A stretch of 46,730 nt of DNA from Flammeovirga aprica JL-4 (GCF_012844305.1 NZ_JABANE010000071.1:1-46730), one strand, 5' to 3'; positions 6,664 to 15,593 are shown, counted from the stretch's first letter. Made by a program: numbers and translations. Notes: generated by a model from the sequence alone, not told the origin.

Positions 6664-9525
6664 ATGAAAACCTTTCCCATCTACTGCTTATTACTCCTGC
6701 TAGTACTCAATGTATCTTCCTATGCTCAGAGTAACGCTAACAAAAACAAATTAAAAAAAGCGCTCAAAGAAGCAGAGACTTATCTTCAACTCGAAGAATA
6801 TCATTATGTAGAGGAAGAGATGTTGGAAGCTGTGAAATATGCTCCTGAAAATGTTCTCTGTAACTATTACCTCGGTATATCGATTTACAACGATTTGACA
6901 AAAAATAGAGTAGATGCTCTACCTTATTTTCAAACCGTTTATGATCAAGACCCTTCATTCAGACAAGTAGGCTATTGGCTGGGTAAGGCTTATCAAATGG
7001 GACATCAATTTACAAGAGCTGGCGAGATGTATACTCTCGAAAAGCAAAAGATGTCTTCATTGAAACCAGAAGAAAAAACGGAGGAAGAGAAAAATCCAGG
7101 ATATGTAAAAGTTTCTGTTGAGGACCTTGACCGTTACATTGATCAGTGCCGAAGAGGACCGGAATTTATGGCCAACGCTGATAATAAAAATCTATTAAAT
7201 CTATCATTAGCAAATACTTACCTTCCAGATATTACTCCAATTATTACGGTTGACGGACAAAGACTATATTTTACTTCTCATAGACAAGATATCACAAGTC
7301 ATCACGAATTAGATCCGCATGATCAGTTGCCTTACCAAGATGTATTCTATATGGATAGAAGAGAGGATGGATTCTGGTCTACACCAAAACCGATGACTGA
7401 AATTAATACAGAGGAACATGATGCAGCCATTGCTTTATCTTCAGATGGTGATCGATTGTTTTTATACAGAAGTGTGGGTGCTAGTACATCTAACCCTGGC
7501 GACATCTATGAAGCCAATGATTACAGTGGAAAGTGGACGAGACCGAGACCTATTGACGCTCCTATTAATTCTTCCGCTTTAGAAACACACATGAGTATGT
7601 CAGCGGATGGTAAAGTGATCGTCTTTACAAGTGATCGTGTTCAAGATGAAGCTCAAGGTGGAATGGACTTATATATAATCCGTCAGTTACCCAATGGAGA
7701 ATGGGCAATGCCTCAAAATATGGGTGACAAAATCAATACAAATTTAGATGAAGAGTCTCCATATATTCACCCTAATGGCAAAACCCTTTACTTCAGTTCT
7801 CAAGGACATAACAGTATAGGAGGTTTTGATGTGTTCAAAGTGGATATTGATCTTAAAACTGGAGATATGGGAGAAGTTATTCAACTTAATTACCCTGTAA
7901 ATACAGCAAGTGATGACCTGTTTTATGTGATGTCAGCAGATGGATCAGAGTCGTATTTTTCTTCAGTAAGAGAAGAGGGTATGGGCGGTTATGATATTTA
8001 CTGTGTGAAAAACAATGAGTCGAATGCAAGAAGCGTTTCTTTCTTTGATCTGAAGTTTGAAACAGAAGATCGACGAAATGTTGATGTATTGGTGAAGTTG
8101 ATTAATGTAAGAACACAGGAAGTAGAAAAAGAACAGGTTTTAAAAGCTAATAGAGAAAGGTTAGAGTGGATGCACAGATGTAGTGGGAAATATGCATTGG
8201 AAGTTTACTCTAAAGGATATTTATTAAAAACAGACCGTTTTGATTTTGCGAAGATTAATAAGCCTACAGTAACAATAGAGGAAACTTATCGCTTGCAGAA
8301 ATTTGCTGTTAATAGATCAGAGTCTCTGATGAATATTTATTTCGATGATGATCAAATCATTAATATGTCTTCTTCTTCTTCAGAGTTAAAAGCATTGAAA
8401 ACTTTTATTGAAGAGCATGATGATTATAGTGTTGAAATTGTAGGACACTCTGATTACAACCCAGAAAAAAGTAAGCTGGTGCTGGAGTTTATGTCTAAAA
8501 CAAAAGCAATGGAAACATTGAATGCTTTGAAAACAGTCGGCATTGATGATGAGCAACTAGTGAATGAAAATGTGGGGTATGGTATTAGATATCCAATGTA
8601 CTTGCCTGAGAGTGATATGTCATGGAAAAATGAACGTATGGAGTATATCATCAGGCCTAAAGGATATGCGAGATTGGCATCAAGAGCATCTGACTGTGGG
8701 ATGAGTAAGTATGATACAAGTACATATGTATTGAAAGAAACAGAGGTAATGAGTGATGTTGTCAATGTCAATGAAAAATGGATAAGTCATTTATTGTCAG
8801 AGTTGAAGCAATGTTCTTACTTGGAGTTAGTTGTTACCTCGGGTAGTACTCAAGAGTCTTTAGACATGTCGAATGAAATAATTACTTATTTTGAAAATAA
8901 TGGTATTCCAAGAGATCATTTGACATTACAGATGCAGAAGGATGCGGAATTATCGGCTCGCCTAAGATATAAAGAGGCAAACGATTATTCAGGAGCGGGA
9001 ACAGTGGCAGTTATGAGTTCAGTTACTGATACACCTGCTAACGATGATGCAATGACTGTTGTGTCACCTTCAGATGAAACAATAGCAGGAAACAATACTA
9101 ATCCTGAGACAAAAAGTGCTTTACAGAAGGCATCAATTAATAACTCAGCGGAAGATTTAGCTTTTGAAAAAGAAATAGAGGATTTCACAATTGTATTCCC
9201 TTTTGATTCAAAAGAGTTTGGCAACAGCAATGATGCAACACTTCAGAGAATCAAAGACTACCTAAATGCTAATCTAACCAAAACGCTTAAAATTACAGGG
9301 CATACTGACAGTAGTGGTCCTGAGATTTATAATCAGTATTTGGGAATGGAAAGAGCAAAATCAGTGGCATATTTCTTTAGAAATATTGAAAACCCTAATA
9401 GGATCTATGTAGATAGTAAAGGAGAGTTAGAGCCGATTACTACAAATGCTACTAGAGAGGGAAGAGCACTCAATAGAAGAATTCACTTCAAGTTTGGTAT
9501 TGTAAATACAGGAGATGCTAAGTAA
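6664..9525 (+). CDS. PorE-like paralogue with three OmpA-like units
   Basis: 953 residues from ATG 6664, which gives the signal peptide MKTFPIYCLLLLLVLNVSSYAQ; the frame is open from 6547 but the extra 39 codons do not look coding. After a TPR-like helical region come PD40 repeats (TVDGQRLYFTSHR, SSDGDRLFLYRS, SADGKVIVFTSDR, HPNGKTLYFSSQG, SADGSESYFSS), a carboxypeptidase-regulatory-like stretch, an OmpA-like unit with VEIVGHSDYN, a second degenerate unit (LELVVTSGSTQESLDMSNE), a Ser/Thr/Asn-rich linker and a canonical OmpA domain (GHTDSSG near 878, MERAKSV). The last has both diaminopimelate-binding residues. Paralogue of the preceding gene with an extra OmpA-like unit. Probably periplasmic and bound to peptidoglycan, in the type IX secretion or envelope context; exact role unknown. 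Confidence 0.78.
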   Translation: MKTFPIYCLLLLLVLNVSSYAQSNANKNKLKKALKEAETYLQLEEYHYVEEEMLEAVKYAPENVLCNYYLGISIYNDLTKNRVDALPYFQTVYDQDPSFRQVGYWLGKAYQMGHQFTRAGEMYTLEKQKMSSLKPEEKTEEEKNPGYVKVSVEDLDRYIDQCRRGPEFMANADNKNLLNLSLANTYLPDITPIITVDGQRLYFTSHRQDITSHHELDPHDQLPYQDVFYMDRREDGFWSTPKPMTEINTEEHDAAIALSSDGDRLFLYRSVGASTSNPGDIYEANDYSGKWTRPRPIDAPINSSALETHMSMSADGKVIVFTSDRVQDEAQGGMDLYIIRQLPNGEWAMPQNMGDKINTNLDEESPYIHPNGKTLYFSSQGHNSIGGFDVFKVDIDLKTGDMGEVIQLNYPVNTASDDLFYVMSADGSESYFSSVREEGMGGYDIYCVKNNESNARSVSFFDLKFETEDRRNVDVLVKLINVRTQEVEKEQVLKANRERLEWMHRCSGKYALEVYSKGYLLKTDRFDFAKINKPTVTIEETYRLQKFAVNRSESLMNIYFDDDQIINMSSSSSELKALKTFIEEHDDYSVEIVGHSDYNPEKSKLVLEFMSKTKAMETLNALKTVGIDDEQLVNENVGYGIRYPMYLPESDMSWKNERMEYIIRPKGYARLASRASDCGMSKYDTSTYVLKETEVMSDVVNVNEKWISHLLSELKQCSYLELVVTSGSTQESLDMSNEIITYFENNGIPRDHLTLQMQKDAELSARLRYKEANDYSGAGTVAVMSSVTDTPANDDAMTVVSPSDETIAGNNTNPETKSALQKASINNSAEDLAFEKEIEDFTIVFPFDSKEFGNSNDATLQRIKDYLNANLTKTLKITGHTDSSGPEIYNQYLGMERAKSVAYFFRNIENPNRIYVDSKGELEPITTNATREGRALNRRIHFKFGIVNTGDAK

Positions 9526-9539
9526 AATCAAGCATAAAA

Positions 9540-9575
9540 AAAATAGGCTTCCAGATGATGGGAGCCTATTTTTTT
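9540..9575. terminator. Bidirectional terminator between the OmpA paralogue and brx
   Basis: Arms 9541-9552 and 9560-9571 make a 12-bp stem with one wobble pair. A and T tracts flank it on both sides, so it can stop the rightward OmpA transcript and the leftward suf-brx transcript. Confidence 0.85.
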
Positions 9576-9594
9576 ATGTCTAAGAAATTGTAGA

Positions 9595-10011
9595 CTAGTC
9601 CACAAATTCGTTATATACTGCTACAAGGTGCTCTGAAATCATTTCAGCAGAACGGCCTTCGATGTGGTGTCTTTCAATAAAGTGCACCAATTCACCATCT
9701 TTGAATAAAGCAATAGATGGAGATGAAGGAGGGTAAGGAAGCATTAATTCTCTAGCTTTTGCTACAGCTTCAGCGTCTACACCTGCAAATACAGTTGCTA
9801 ACTGAGTAGGTTTTTTAGTAGCCGTTTGTAATGAGTGTAAAACACCTGGTCTACAAGTACCAGCTGCACATCCACAAACAGAGTTAATTACTAAAAGAGT
9901 AGTGCCGTCTTTTGCAATTGTCTCTTCTACTTGAGTAGCTGATGTTAAATCAGAGAAACCGTTGTCAGTTAACTCCAATTTCATAGGAGTTGTTAAATGT
10001 TCAGGATACAT
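9595..10011 (-). CDS. brxB: Bacilliredoxin (BrxA/BrxB family)
   Basis: 138 residues of the YphP/YqiW family, which removes bacillithiol from oxidised protein cysteines. The diagnostic CGC motif is at residues 46-48 in VINSVCGCAAGTCRPG, with the conserved FAGVD segment and PPSPSIALFKDGELVHFIERH after it. Length matches the family (about 140). It is the last gene of the sufS-sufE-sufT-like operon, 29 bases behind the previous stop and just before a terminator, which suggests thiol redox repair is co-expressed with cysteine desulfuration. Whether the host makes bacillithiol cannot be read here. Confidence 0.88.
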   Translation of the reverse strand: MYPEHLTTPMKLELTDNGFSDLTSATQVEETIAKDGTTLLVINSVCGCAAGTCRPGVLHSLQTATKKPTQLATVFAGVDAEAVAKARELMLPYPPSSPSIALFKDGELVHFIERHHIEGRSAEMISEHLVAVYNEFVD

Positions 10012-10040
10012 AATTTATATAAATTAAATTTTTCGTTTTT

Positions 10041-10355
10041 CTATAAAAATCCAAGTTCTAATTTAGCCTCTTCAGACATCATGTCTGTAGTGTAAGGAGG
10101 TTCAAATGTCAATTCGATTTCAACGTCACTTACTTCTTCAACTGCTTTAATTACTTGTTCAATCTCTCCAGGAATTTGCTCCGCCGAAGGACAAGAAGGA
10201 GTAGTTAAAGTCATAAGAACATGAACTTTGTTGAGAGGAGGAATAATATTAATGTCATAGATTAATCCTAACTCAAAAACATCTACAGGTATTTCTGGAT
10301 CATAAACCGTTTTGATCGCAGCAACAATTTTATCTTTTAACTCTGTATTTTCCAC
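10041..10355 (-). CDS. SUF-associated DUF59/MIP18-family protein
   Basis: 104 residues of the DUF59 (MIP18/SufT-like) family that helps iron-sulfur cluster assembly or transfer. Visible marks are IKTVYDPEIPVDVFELGLIY near 14-33, and TLTTPSCPSAEQIPGEI near 48-64 with the conserved Cys of TTPSCP. It sits 22 bases behind sufE and ahead of the bacilliredoxin gene, all leftward and tightly spaced, so it belongs to the SUF operon. SufT in the strict sense and PaaD-like proteins share this fold; the operon context favours a SUF role. Confidence 0.85.
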   Translation of the reverse strand: MENTELKDKIVAAIKTVYDPEIPVDVFELGLIYDINIIPPLNKVHVLMTLTTPSCPSAEQIPGEIEQVIKAVEEVSDVEIELTFEPPYTTDMMSEEAKLELGFL

Positions 10356-10377
10356 TTTTATCTATTTGATTTTTAGA

Positions 10378-10815
10378 TTAACTCTTTGCGCTGTAAGCTA
10401 AAGCGTAAAACTTCATTTGCTTAATCATCGAAGCAAAACCGTTGGAACGTTGAGAACCGATGACACCGTTCATACCAATTTTGTCAAAGAAGAATAAATC
10501 TGCATTAATAATTTCTTGAGGAGTACGGTTGTTCAATACACGGATCAACAAACTGATAAGACCTTTTGTAATGTCTGTGTTGCTGTCTGCATTGAAAATA
10601 ATATTCCCGTCTACAAAGTCTGTTGTGAGCCATACTTTTGACTGACAACCTTTGATGATATTTTCGTCTATTTTCTGACTTTCATCTATGGCAGGAAGAT
10701 CTTGTCCTAATTCCATGATATAGAAAATAGTTGACTCTCTATCTCCGTCTAGAAGATCAAATTCATCAATGATTTCGTTTTGTATCTCCTCTATATTTTT
10801 TGTTACAACAGTCAT
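10378..10815 (-). CDS. sufE: Cysteine desulfuration protein SufE
   Basis: 145 residues. SufE takes persulfide sulfur from SufS and passes it to the SufBCD scaffold. The active-site Cys57 lies in IKGCQSKVWL, the family's GCxSxVW signature, and the C-terminal half keeps the helices typical of SufE. It follows sufS by 15 bases and is in turn followed by the DUF59 gene, so sulfur donor and acceptor are translated from one transcript. sufB, sufC and sufD are not in the window and must be elsewhere. Confidence 0.92.
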   Translation of the reverse strand: MTVVTKNIEEIQNEIIDEFDLLDGDRESTIFYIMELGQDLPAIDESQKIDENIIKGCQSKVWLTTDFVDGNIIFNADSNTDITKGLISLLIRVLNNRTPQEIINADLFFFDKIGMNGVIGSQRSNGFASMIKQMKFYALAYSAKS

Positions 10816-10830
10816 AGTTTATCCTATATT

Positions 10831-12051
10831 TTAACCAAACATTTTTACTATACGTACCAACCCTTCAATAAATTTATCCACTTCCTCAAACGTATTATAA
10901 GCGGCAAATGAAGCTCTTACTGTTCCTTCAAGCTCATATCTAGCCATGAGTGGTTGAGTACAATGATGCCCCGTTCTTACTGCAATGCCTCTTGCATCGA
11001 GCATCATGCCAATATCGTAATTATGAATATTTTCAATTACAAACGATAGTACACTTACTTTGTTTTGAGCTTCCCCGTAAATTTTTGCTGTAGGAACCTC
11101 TTTTTTTAATTTTTCAGTAGCATACTCTAATAAAGCATTTTCATGTGCGGCCATATTTTCTTTGCCCCACTTGTTGATAAACTTAATAGCAGTTCCAAAA
11201 GCAATAGTATCAGCAATATTGGGTGTGCCTGCTTCAAACTTATAAGGAAGTTCGTTGAAAGTAGTACCGCCGAAAGAAACTTCTTTGATCATTTCACCAC
11301 CACCTAAGAAAGGAGGCATAGCAAGCAGCAACTCTTCTTTACCATATAAAAAGCCCATACCTGTAGGTCCGAACATTTTATGCGCAGAGGTTACAAAGAA
11401 ATCACAGTCCATTGCTTGTACATCAACAGGAAGGTGGCCTGCAGATTGAGCACCGTCAATCAATACTTTTGCATTCACCTCATGTGCCTTTTTAATAATT
11501 TCCTCTACTGGGTTGATTGTCCCCAATGCATTGGAAGCATGGTTTACAGCAACAATTTTTACTTTATCAGAAAGTAGTTTTTCATATTCTTCGAAAATAA
11601 TTTCACCTTCTTCACTGATAGGAATAGGAATAACTGAAGCTCCTTTTTCTTTTGCAATAAGTTGCCAAGGTACAATATTCGAGTGGTGTTCCATTGTTGA
11701 TACCAAAATGATATCGCCTTCATTCAACACCATTCTACCGTAAGTTTGAGCTACTAGGTTGATACCTTCTGTAGTTCCTTTTGTAAGAATAACTTCCTCA
11801 GATTTTCCCGCATTAATAAATTCTTGAAGGAGGGTTCTTGTTTCCTCAAATGCCTTAGTAGCTTTATCGGCTAAAGTATGAGCACCTCTATGTACATTGG
11901 AATTGTAACCATCATAATATTCTTGCAATGCGTCAGTCACCACTTTGGGTTTTTGATTTGTCGCGGCATTATCAAAATATATCAAAGCATGCCCGTTTAC
12001 CTCAGTGCTTAGAATAGGAAATTCTTTACGAAGTTGTTCTACATCAATCAT
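10831..12051 (-). CDS. sufS: Cysteine desulfurase SufS
   Basis: 406 residues, a group II PLP-dependent cysteine desulfurase that supplies sulfur for iron-sulfur clusters. Seen are YFDNAATNQKP (26-36), EHHSNIVPWQ (121-130), the PLP lysine K225 in SAHKMFGPTG and the sulfur-accepting cysteine in RTGHHCTQPL near 362. Length is the family norm. It is the first gene of the leftward sufS-sufE-DUF59-brx operon, with its 5' side facing merC. No consensus promoter was found for it in the 294-base gap. Confidence 0.94.
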   Translation of the reverse strand: MIDVEQLRKEFPILSTEVNGHALIYFDNAATNQKPKVVTDALQEYYDGYNSNVHRGAHTLADKATKAFEETRTLLQEFINAGKSEEVILTKGTTEGINLVAQTYGRMVLNEGDIILVSTMEHHSNIVPWQLIAKEKGASVIPIPISEEGEIIFEEYEKLLSDKVKIVAVNHASNALGTINPVEEIIKKAHEVNAKVLIDGAQSAGHLPVDVQAMDCDFFVTSAHKMFGPTGMGFLYGKEELLLAMPPFLGGGEMIKEVSFGGTTFNELPYKFEAGTPNIADTIAFGTAIKFINKWGKENMAAHENALLEYATEKLKKEVPTAKIYGEAQNKVSVLSFVIENIHNYDIGMMLDARGIAVRTGHHCTQPLMARYELEGTVRASFAAYNTFEEVDKFIEGLVRIVKMFG

Positions 12052-12282
12052 TTTCTCTCTTATTTAGAATGAATCTACTCTAATAAAGATGCAATTTTAT
12101 ATAAAAGTTCGTCTTGTTCAAGTTTCTTAAGGGATTCGTCTCAAATAATTGCAAAAAAAGATGATTATATGAACAATTATTAATATTTGAGGGTAAATGC
12201 TTGATGAAAATGCCGATTTTTAATAAAATTGATGCCCAATAAGCAGACCTGTTGTTTACATTACTTTGGACTTATTACCTTT

Positions 12283-12316
12283 TTGCAACAGGATCATACT
12301 TGCAACAAGTTTGCAA
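12283..12316. promoter_or_regulatory. Three TTGCAA elements upstream of merC
   Basis: TTGCAA, itself palindromic, occurs at 12283-12288, 12300-12305 and 12311-12316; the last two are 5 bases apart and make TTGCAA-N5-TTGCAA, shape of a Fur/Zur-type dimer site. They lie 30-63 bases before merC, in the gap between merC and sufS. A metal-responsive operator is a guess supported by the metal-related neighbours. Confidence 0.4.
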
Positions 12317-12345
12317 ATTAACTTTCTAACTATTTATTTTGCAGT

Positions 12346-12786
12346 ATGGTAAAAAAACTGAGACATCAAATATCAAAATACGCAGATCAAATTGGTTTTA
12401 CAGGTTCCCTGTTCTGCCTGATCCATTGTATTCTCACTTCGGGAGTAATTGTAATTAGTTCCGCTGTGTCTCATATGGATGGTCATGACCACGGCCACGA
12501 TCATGCACATACTTTAGACCTTTGGGGTTTTCTTGATATCTCTATGATTTTGGTTGGAGGTATAGCTGTTTACTTTGCAGTAAAGAAAACCAAATCAGAC
12601 TTTTTAAAAAATGGTATGTGGCTTTTCTATTTGATTTATGCTTCTAGCATGATGATGAAATATGTAGGGTATGAACCATTATGGTTGGCTATAGTTTCTT
12701 ATGCAGCTTCTACAGGGTTAATTTTAAGCCATTTATACAATTTAAAACTAACACATACAAAGCAGAAAGAAGTTTGTACATGTTAG
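12346..12786 (+). CDS. MerC-domain membrane protein
   Basis: 146 residues with four hydrophobic segments and the MerC-type start GFTGSLFCLIHCILTSG (residues 18-34, paired cysteines in the first membrane helix). A HDHGHDHAH stretch at about 48-56 lies in the first loop, and the tail ends VCTC. MerC proteins move mercury in resistance operons; Bacteroidota homologues outside mer operons, as here, are more often tied to zinc or other metals. The neighbour across the gap on the other side is a His-rich ABC operon. Transcribed alone on the plus strand behind the TTGCAA elements. Confidence 0.82.
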   Translation: MVKKLRHQISKYADQIGFTGSLFCLIHCILTSGVIVISSAVSHMDGHDHGHDHAHTLDLWGFLDISMILVGGIAVYFAVKKTKSDFLKNGMWLFYLIYASSMMMKYVGYEPLWLAIVSYAASTGLILSHLYNLKLTHTKQKEVCTC

Positions 12787-12814
12787 TTTTATTCTTGATT
12801 TAAAAAGCTATTTC

Positions 12815-13261
12815 TTAATTCAATACTTCAACTATTTCAGTATTTTTCAGTCGGTAAATCAAGCTGAAAAAATCATCACGATTCAATTCCAGTCTTCCTT
12901 TTACAATTACTTTTTTATTGAGAAGATTCTGACGTCTAGGAGTGTCTAATTCCATTACTGTTTCAGGGCCTGCATTTCCACAGAAAAAACAGTTGGCAAA
13001 AGCCATATAGGACAAAATACTAGTCCCGTCTTCACTATCAACAGGTAGTATGTACCCGCTGATAGTGATCATAGAACCATCAATCATTTCCACTTCTCCA
13101 CCAAAGATGGGTTCTGAAACTTCAAACCCTAGTGTTTCATCCATATAGGTTTTCATTTCTACATTACTAAGTGTTTTCCAAACATCATCAAGGCTTTTTT
13201 GTCCCCATGAGTAGGAAGAAATGAGAAAGAAAAGGAGTAATATGCTATTTATAAATTTCAT
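12815..13261 (-). CDS. Secreted DUF3299-like protein
   Basis: 148 residues with signal peptide MKFINSILLLFFLISSYSWG. The mature domain has an ISGYILP segment and the pair of cysteines in FANCFFCGNAGPETV near 98-112, then a KVIVKGRLELNRDD strand; this is the pattern I know from DUF3299-like periplasmic proteins. It lies one base behind the permease gene and ends the operon. DUF3299 proteins occur with MacB-like ABC transporters in several groups, including, as I recall, the Zur-regulated zrg operon of Vibrio cholerae. A periplasmic metal-linked partner of the transporter is plausible but unproven. Confidence 0.72.
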   Translation of the reverse strand: MKFINSILLLFFLISSYSWGQKSLDDVWKTLSNVEMKTYMDETLGFEVSEPIFGGEVEMIDGSMITISGYILPVDSEDGTSILSYMAFANCFFCGNAGPETVMELDTPRRQNLLNKKVIVKGRLELNRDDFFSLIYRLKNTEIVEVLN

Positions 13262-13262
13262 T

Positions 13263-14657
13263 TTATTCTGATAAAGCTTGTGATATGTTTGTATTGGCCG
13301 CTTGTATAGCAGGAACTATGGAAGCAATAAACCCAATACTGATTGTACCTATGAAGAGGTATAGTTCTCCTATTGTAAATGAAAGACTGTTGATATTCAA
13401 GGATTGTAATGCGTCAATATACATCGATGAAATTCCTATAGCAGAATGACTGATTACGATGCCGATGGCAAACCCTAATAATGCACACAGCAACCCTTCG
13501 GTTAATAATAACCCAAAAATATAGCTTTGCTTGGTTCCTAATGAACGCATGTAAGCTAATTCATACTTTCTTTCTTTTAGAGAATTATATAAAGAGATAA
13601 ATATACTTAGACCAGAGACAAAGATAATTGCTACAGCCAGGTATTTTAAAGCTAATATAACATCGCCTACTAAACTTAAAAGTCTTGATGTTTCATATGC
13701 AGGGCTTGCTGCTTGCATTGAAGTTTGTTCATTGATCATTCTAGGAAGAACTACAGCTCCCATTGGATTTCTAAACTTAACCAGTAAAGTTGTGATTTCC
13801 TTTTCAGCATCATTGTGTTCATGTCCCTCATGATCGTGCTCGTCGTGGTCGTCATGTTTGTGGGCATGTTCATCATGGTCGTGCTCGTTGTGCTCGTCAT
13901 GTTTGTGAGCATTTTCATCATGATCGTGTTCGTCGTGATCATCATGTTTGTGAGCATGTTCTTTATCTTTATGAACCTTATTTTTCTCCTTTTTCTTATC
14001 AGAGAAATTACCATAATTTACTTTACTTGTCGGTGCATGTTTATGAACATCCCATATAGACTTTAGACTTGTCATAATTAAATTATCGATGACAGTCCCG
14101 GTAGTTTTTAAAGTACCTACTACAATAAAAAGCTCTTCTTCATGGCTATGACCACCATCGTCCATTCCATGTGAACTATGGAATTCATCTCCAATTTTTA
14201 AACCTAACTTTCTAGCAACATTTGCCCCAACAGTCACTTCAAAAGCTTTGTTTTCATTCCACATTTTCCCTTCTTGGATTTCAGCTTCATAAAGGTCTGT
14301 GTACTCATGAGTTGTCCCAACAATTCTATAACCTTTAAAATTGTCTCCTAGAGATTGTGGAATTGCTTTATCAATAAGCGGGTGCTTTTTTAATCGCATA
14401 GCATCTTCCAGAAGAATATTGCCGGTAGGGTTATCCACCTGATAAATGGCACAAAGAATTAACTGTAAAGGACTTCCTTTTGCACCGACTACCATTCCAA
14501 TACCTGCTTTATTTTTTTCTAAAGTTGTTTTGAAATAATCTTGCGCTAAAAGCAATGCAGAAATAATACTTACGCCGAAGGCAAATAAAGTAAGGTTGAG
14601 GGAAGTACTAAGTGGTTTATGCCATAGGTTTTTCCAGGCAAATTTGAATATATTCAT
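13263..14657 (-). CDS. MacB/LolC-type ABC permease with histidine-rich loop
   Basis: 464 residues. One N-terminal membrane helix (about 20-40), a long periplasmic part, then three C-terminal helices with the FtsX-like core (ISLYNSLKERKYELAYMRSLG) give the MacB/FtsX topology. Residues 226-282 of the periplasmic part are almost only His, Asp, Glu and Lys, including three 15-residue repeats at 234-278. Another cluster, HSSHGMDDGGHSHEEE, is near 160-175. Such loops bind zinc or similar metals, so the transporter may handle or sense metal. The gene lies between its ATPase (5 bases upstream) and the DUF3299-like gene (1 base downstream). Substrate unknown. Confidence 0.82.
   Translation of the reverse strand: MNIFKFAWKNLWHKPLSTSLNLTLFAFGVSIISALLLAQDYFKTTLEKNKAGIGMVVGAKGSPLQLILCAIYQVDNPTGNILLEDAMRLKKHPLIDKAIPQSLGDNFKGYRIVGTTHEYTDLYEAEIQEGKMWNENKAFEVTVGANVARKLGLKIGDEFHSSHGMDDGGHSHEEELFIVVGTLKTTGTVIDNLIMTSLKSIWDVHKHAPTSKVNYGNFSDKKKEKNKVHKDKEHAHKHDDHDEHDHDENAHKHDEHNEHDHDEHAHKHDDHDEHDHEGHEHNDAEKEITTLLVKFRNPMGAVVLPRMINEQTSMQAASPAYETSRLLSLVGDVILALKYLAVAIIFVSGLSIFISLYNSLKERKYELAYMRSLGTKQSYIFGLLLTEGLLCALLGFAIGIVISHSAIGISSMYIDALQSLNINSLSFTIGELYLFIGTISIGFIASIVPAIQAANTNISQALSE
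13824..13958 (-). repeat. Three 45-bp tandem repeats encoding a His/Asp/Glu loop
   Basis: Three adjacent 45-base units encode HAHKHDDHDEHDHDE, NAHKHDEHNEHDHDE and HAHKHDDHDEHDHEG in the ABC permease (residues 234-278). They are in frame, differ by few bases and have the look of recent slippage or unequal-exchange duplication. Confidence 0.88.
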
Positions 14658-14662
14658 GATTA

Positions 14663-15301
14663 TTAGATGCTTTTTAGCGTAAGGATATGGTCTTTGAATT
14701 CTTCTTTCAAACGGCTGTCATGCGTAACGATTACCAAGGCACTGTTTTCTTCAGCAGCGATTTCTTTTAATAAGTGAATCACTTCGAATGCATGATGATC
14801 ATCTAAACTTGCAGTAGGTTCATCTGCCAGTAAAAGAGCCGGTTTGTTGATCAAGGCCATGGCCACAGAAAGACGTTGTTTCTCCCCTTCACTCATTTTT
14901 TGAGGTAGTCTATCCTTATGCTTTATAATTCCTAATTTGCTTAGCAGGTGTTCAATTCTACTTTTATCGGTCTTCTTTCCACCTGCCTGCTGAGCGAATG
15001 CTAAATTTTCAGCAACTGTAAGTGCTTGAGCAAAATGCGGTTTCTGAAAGATGATGCCAATATTATCTCCTCTGAACTGATCCATTTCTTTGCTTTTCAG
15101 AGTAGAAATGTCCTTTTGATTGATAGTGATTTTTCCGTTCGTACATGGAAGTAAGCCCCCTAATAAATGTAGTAAAGTGGTCTTTCCACATCCAGAAGGA
15201 CCTAATATTAATAACTTATCTCCTGAAGAGATTTCAAAATCCGGGAATGAAATAGTGCTTCCTTTCGGATAGGTGTATTGTAATTGATTCGTTTGTATCA
15301 T
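14663..15301 (-). CDS. ABC transporter ATP-binding protein (MacB/LolD type)
   Basis: 212 residues, a lone ABC ATPase of the LolD/MacB class. Walker A GPSGCGKTT is at 34-42, the signature is MSEGEKQRLS (LSGGQ replaced by MSEGE), Walker B is ALLLADEPTASLDD and the switch histidine is in VIVTHD. Length is normal. First gene of the leftward three-gene operon with the His-rich permease and the DUF3299-like protein. It powers that permease at the inner membrane. The Ser/Glu variation in the signature is common in this class. Confidence 0.9.
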   Translation of the reverse strand: MIQTNQLQYTYPKGSTISFPDFEISSGDKLLILGPSGCGKTTLLHLLGGLLPCTNGKITINQKDISTLKSKEMDQFRGDNIGIIFQKPHFAQALTVAENLAFAQQAGGKKTDKSRIEHLLSKLGIIKHKDRLPQKMSEGEKQRLSVAMALINKPALLLADEPTASLDDHHAFEVIHLLKEIAAEENSALVIVTHDSRLKEEFKDHILTLKSI

Positions 15302-15508
15302 TATGTTTATACTTTGCAGTAAAAATAATATGAATGCTAGATTAATGATAGCTTTCTTATTGATATATAAGGAGATTTATCATAATAAAGGAAAAGTGCT
15401 TCGTTAGGGAACGATCTGAAAAGAAAGTCTTACAATTATTTTGTTGTATTATATAAAGATTGATTTTTAATGTTTTAATAATTGAGAGAATCCCATTTTA
15501 AAAAAAGC

Positions 15509-15536
15509 TTGCCTCCTCAATTTTTTCTTATGTTTG
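15509..15536 (+). promoter_or_regulatory. Promoter of the secreted protein gene at 15594
   Basis: TTG at 15509-15511, 17 bases, TATGTTTG at 15529-15536 match the Bacteroidota pattern with a slightly short spacer. Transcription would begin near 15543, which rules out the upstream in-frame start at 15534. Confidence 0.5.
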
Positions 15537-15593
15537 CTTTACTTAAAGTGTATTCTACCAAATAAATCTCTAAATTTTTTAAACATTTTAAAT

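Noticed and set aside
12346..12786. Mercury-resistance operon
   Set aside because: MerC-like protein only; no merA, merT, merP or merR nearby, and the context points to other metals.
13815..14066. Open frames opposite and beside the His-rich permease loop, coding for Val/Met-rich or Thr/Met-rich peptides
   Set aside because: They only mirror the low-complexity repeat of the permease gene; no start context, no homology, absurd composition.
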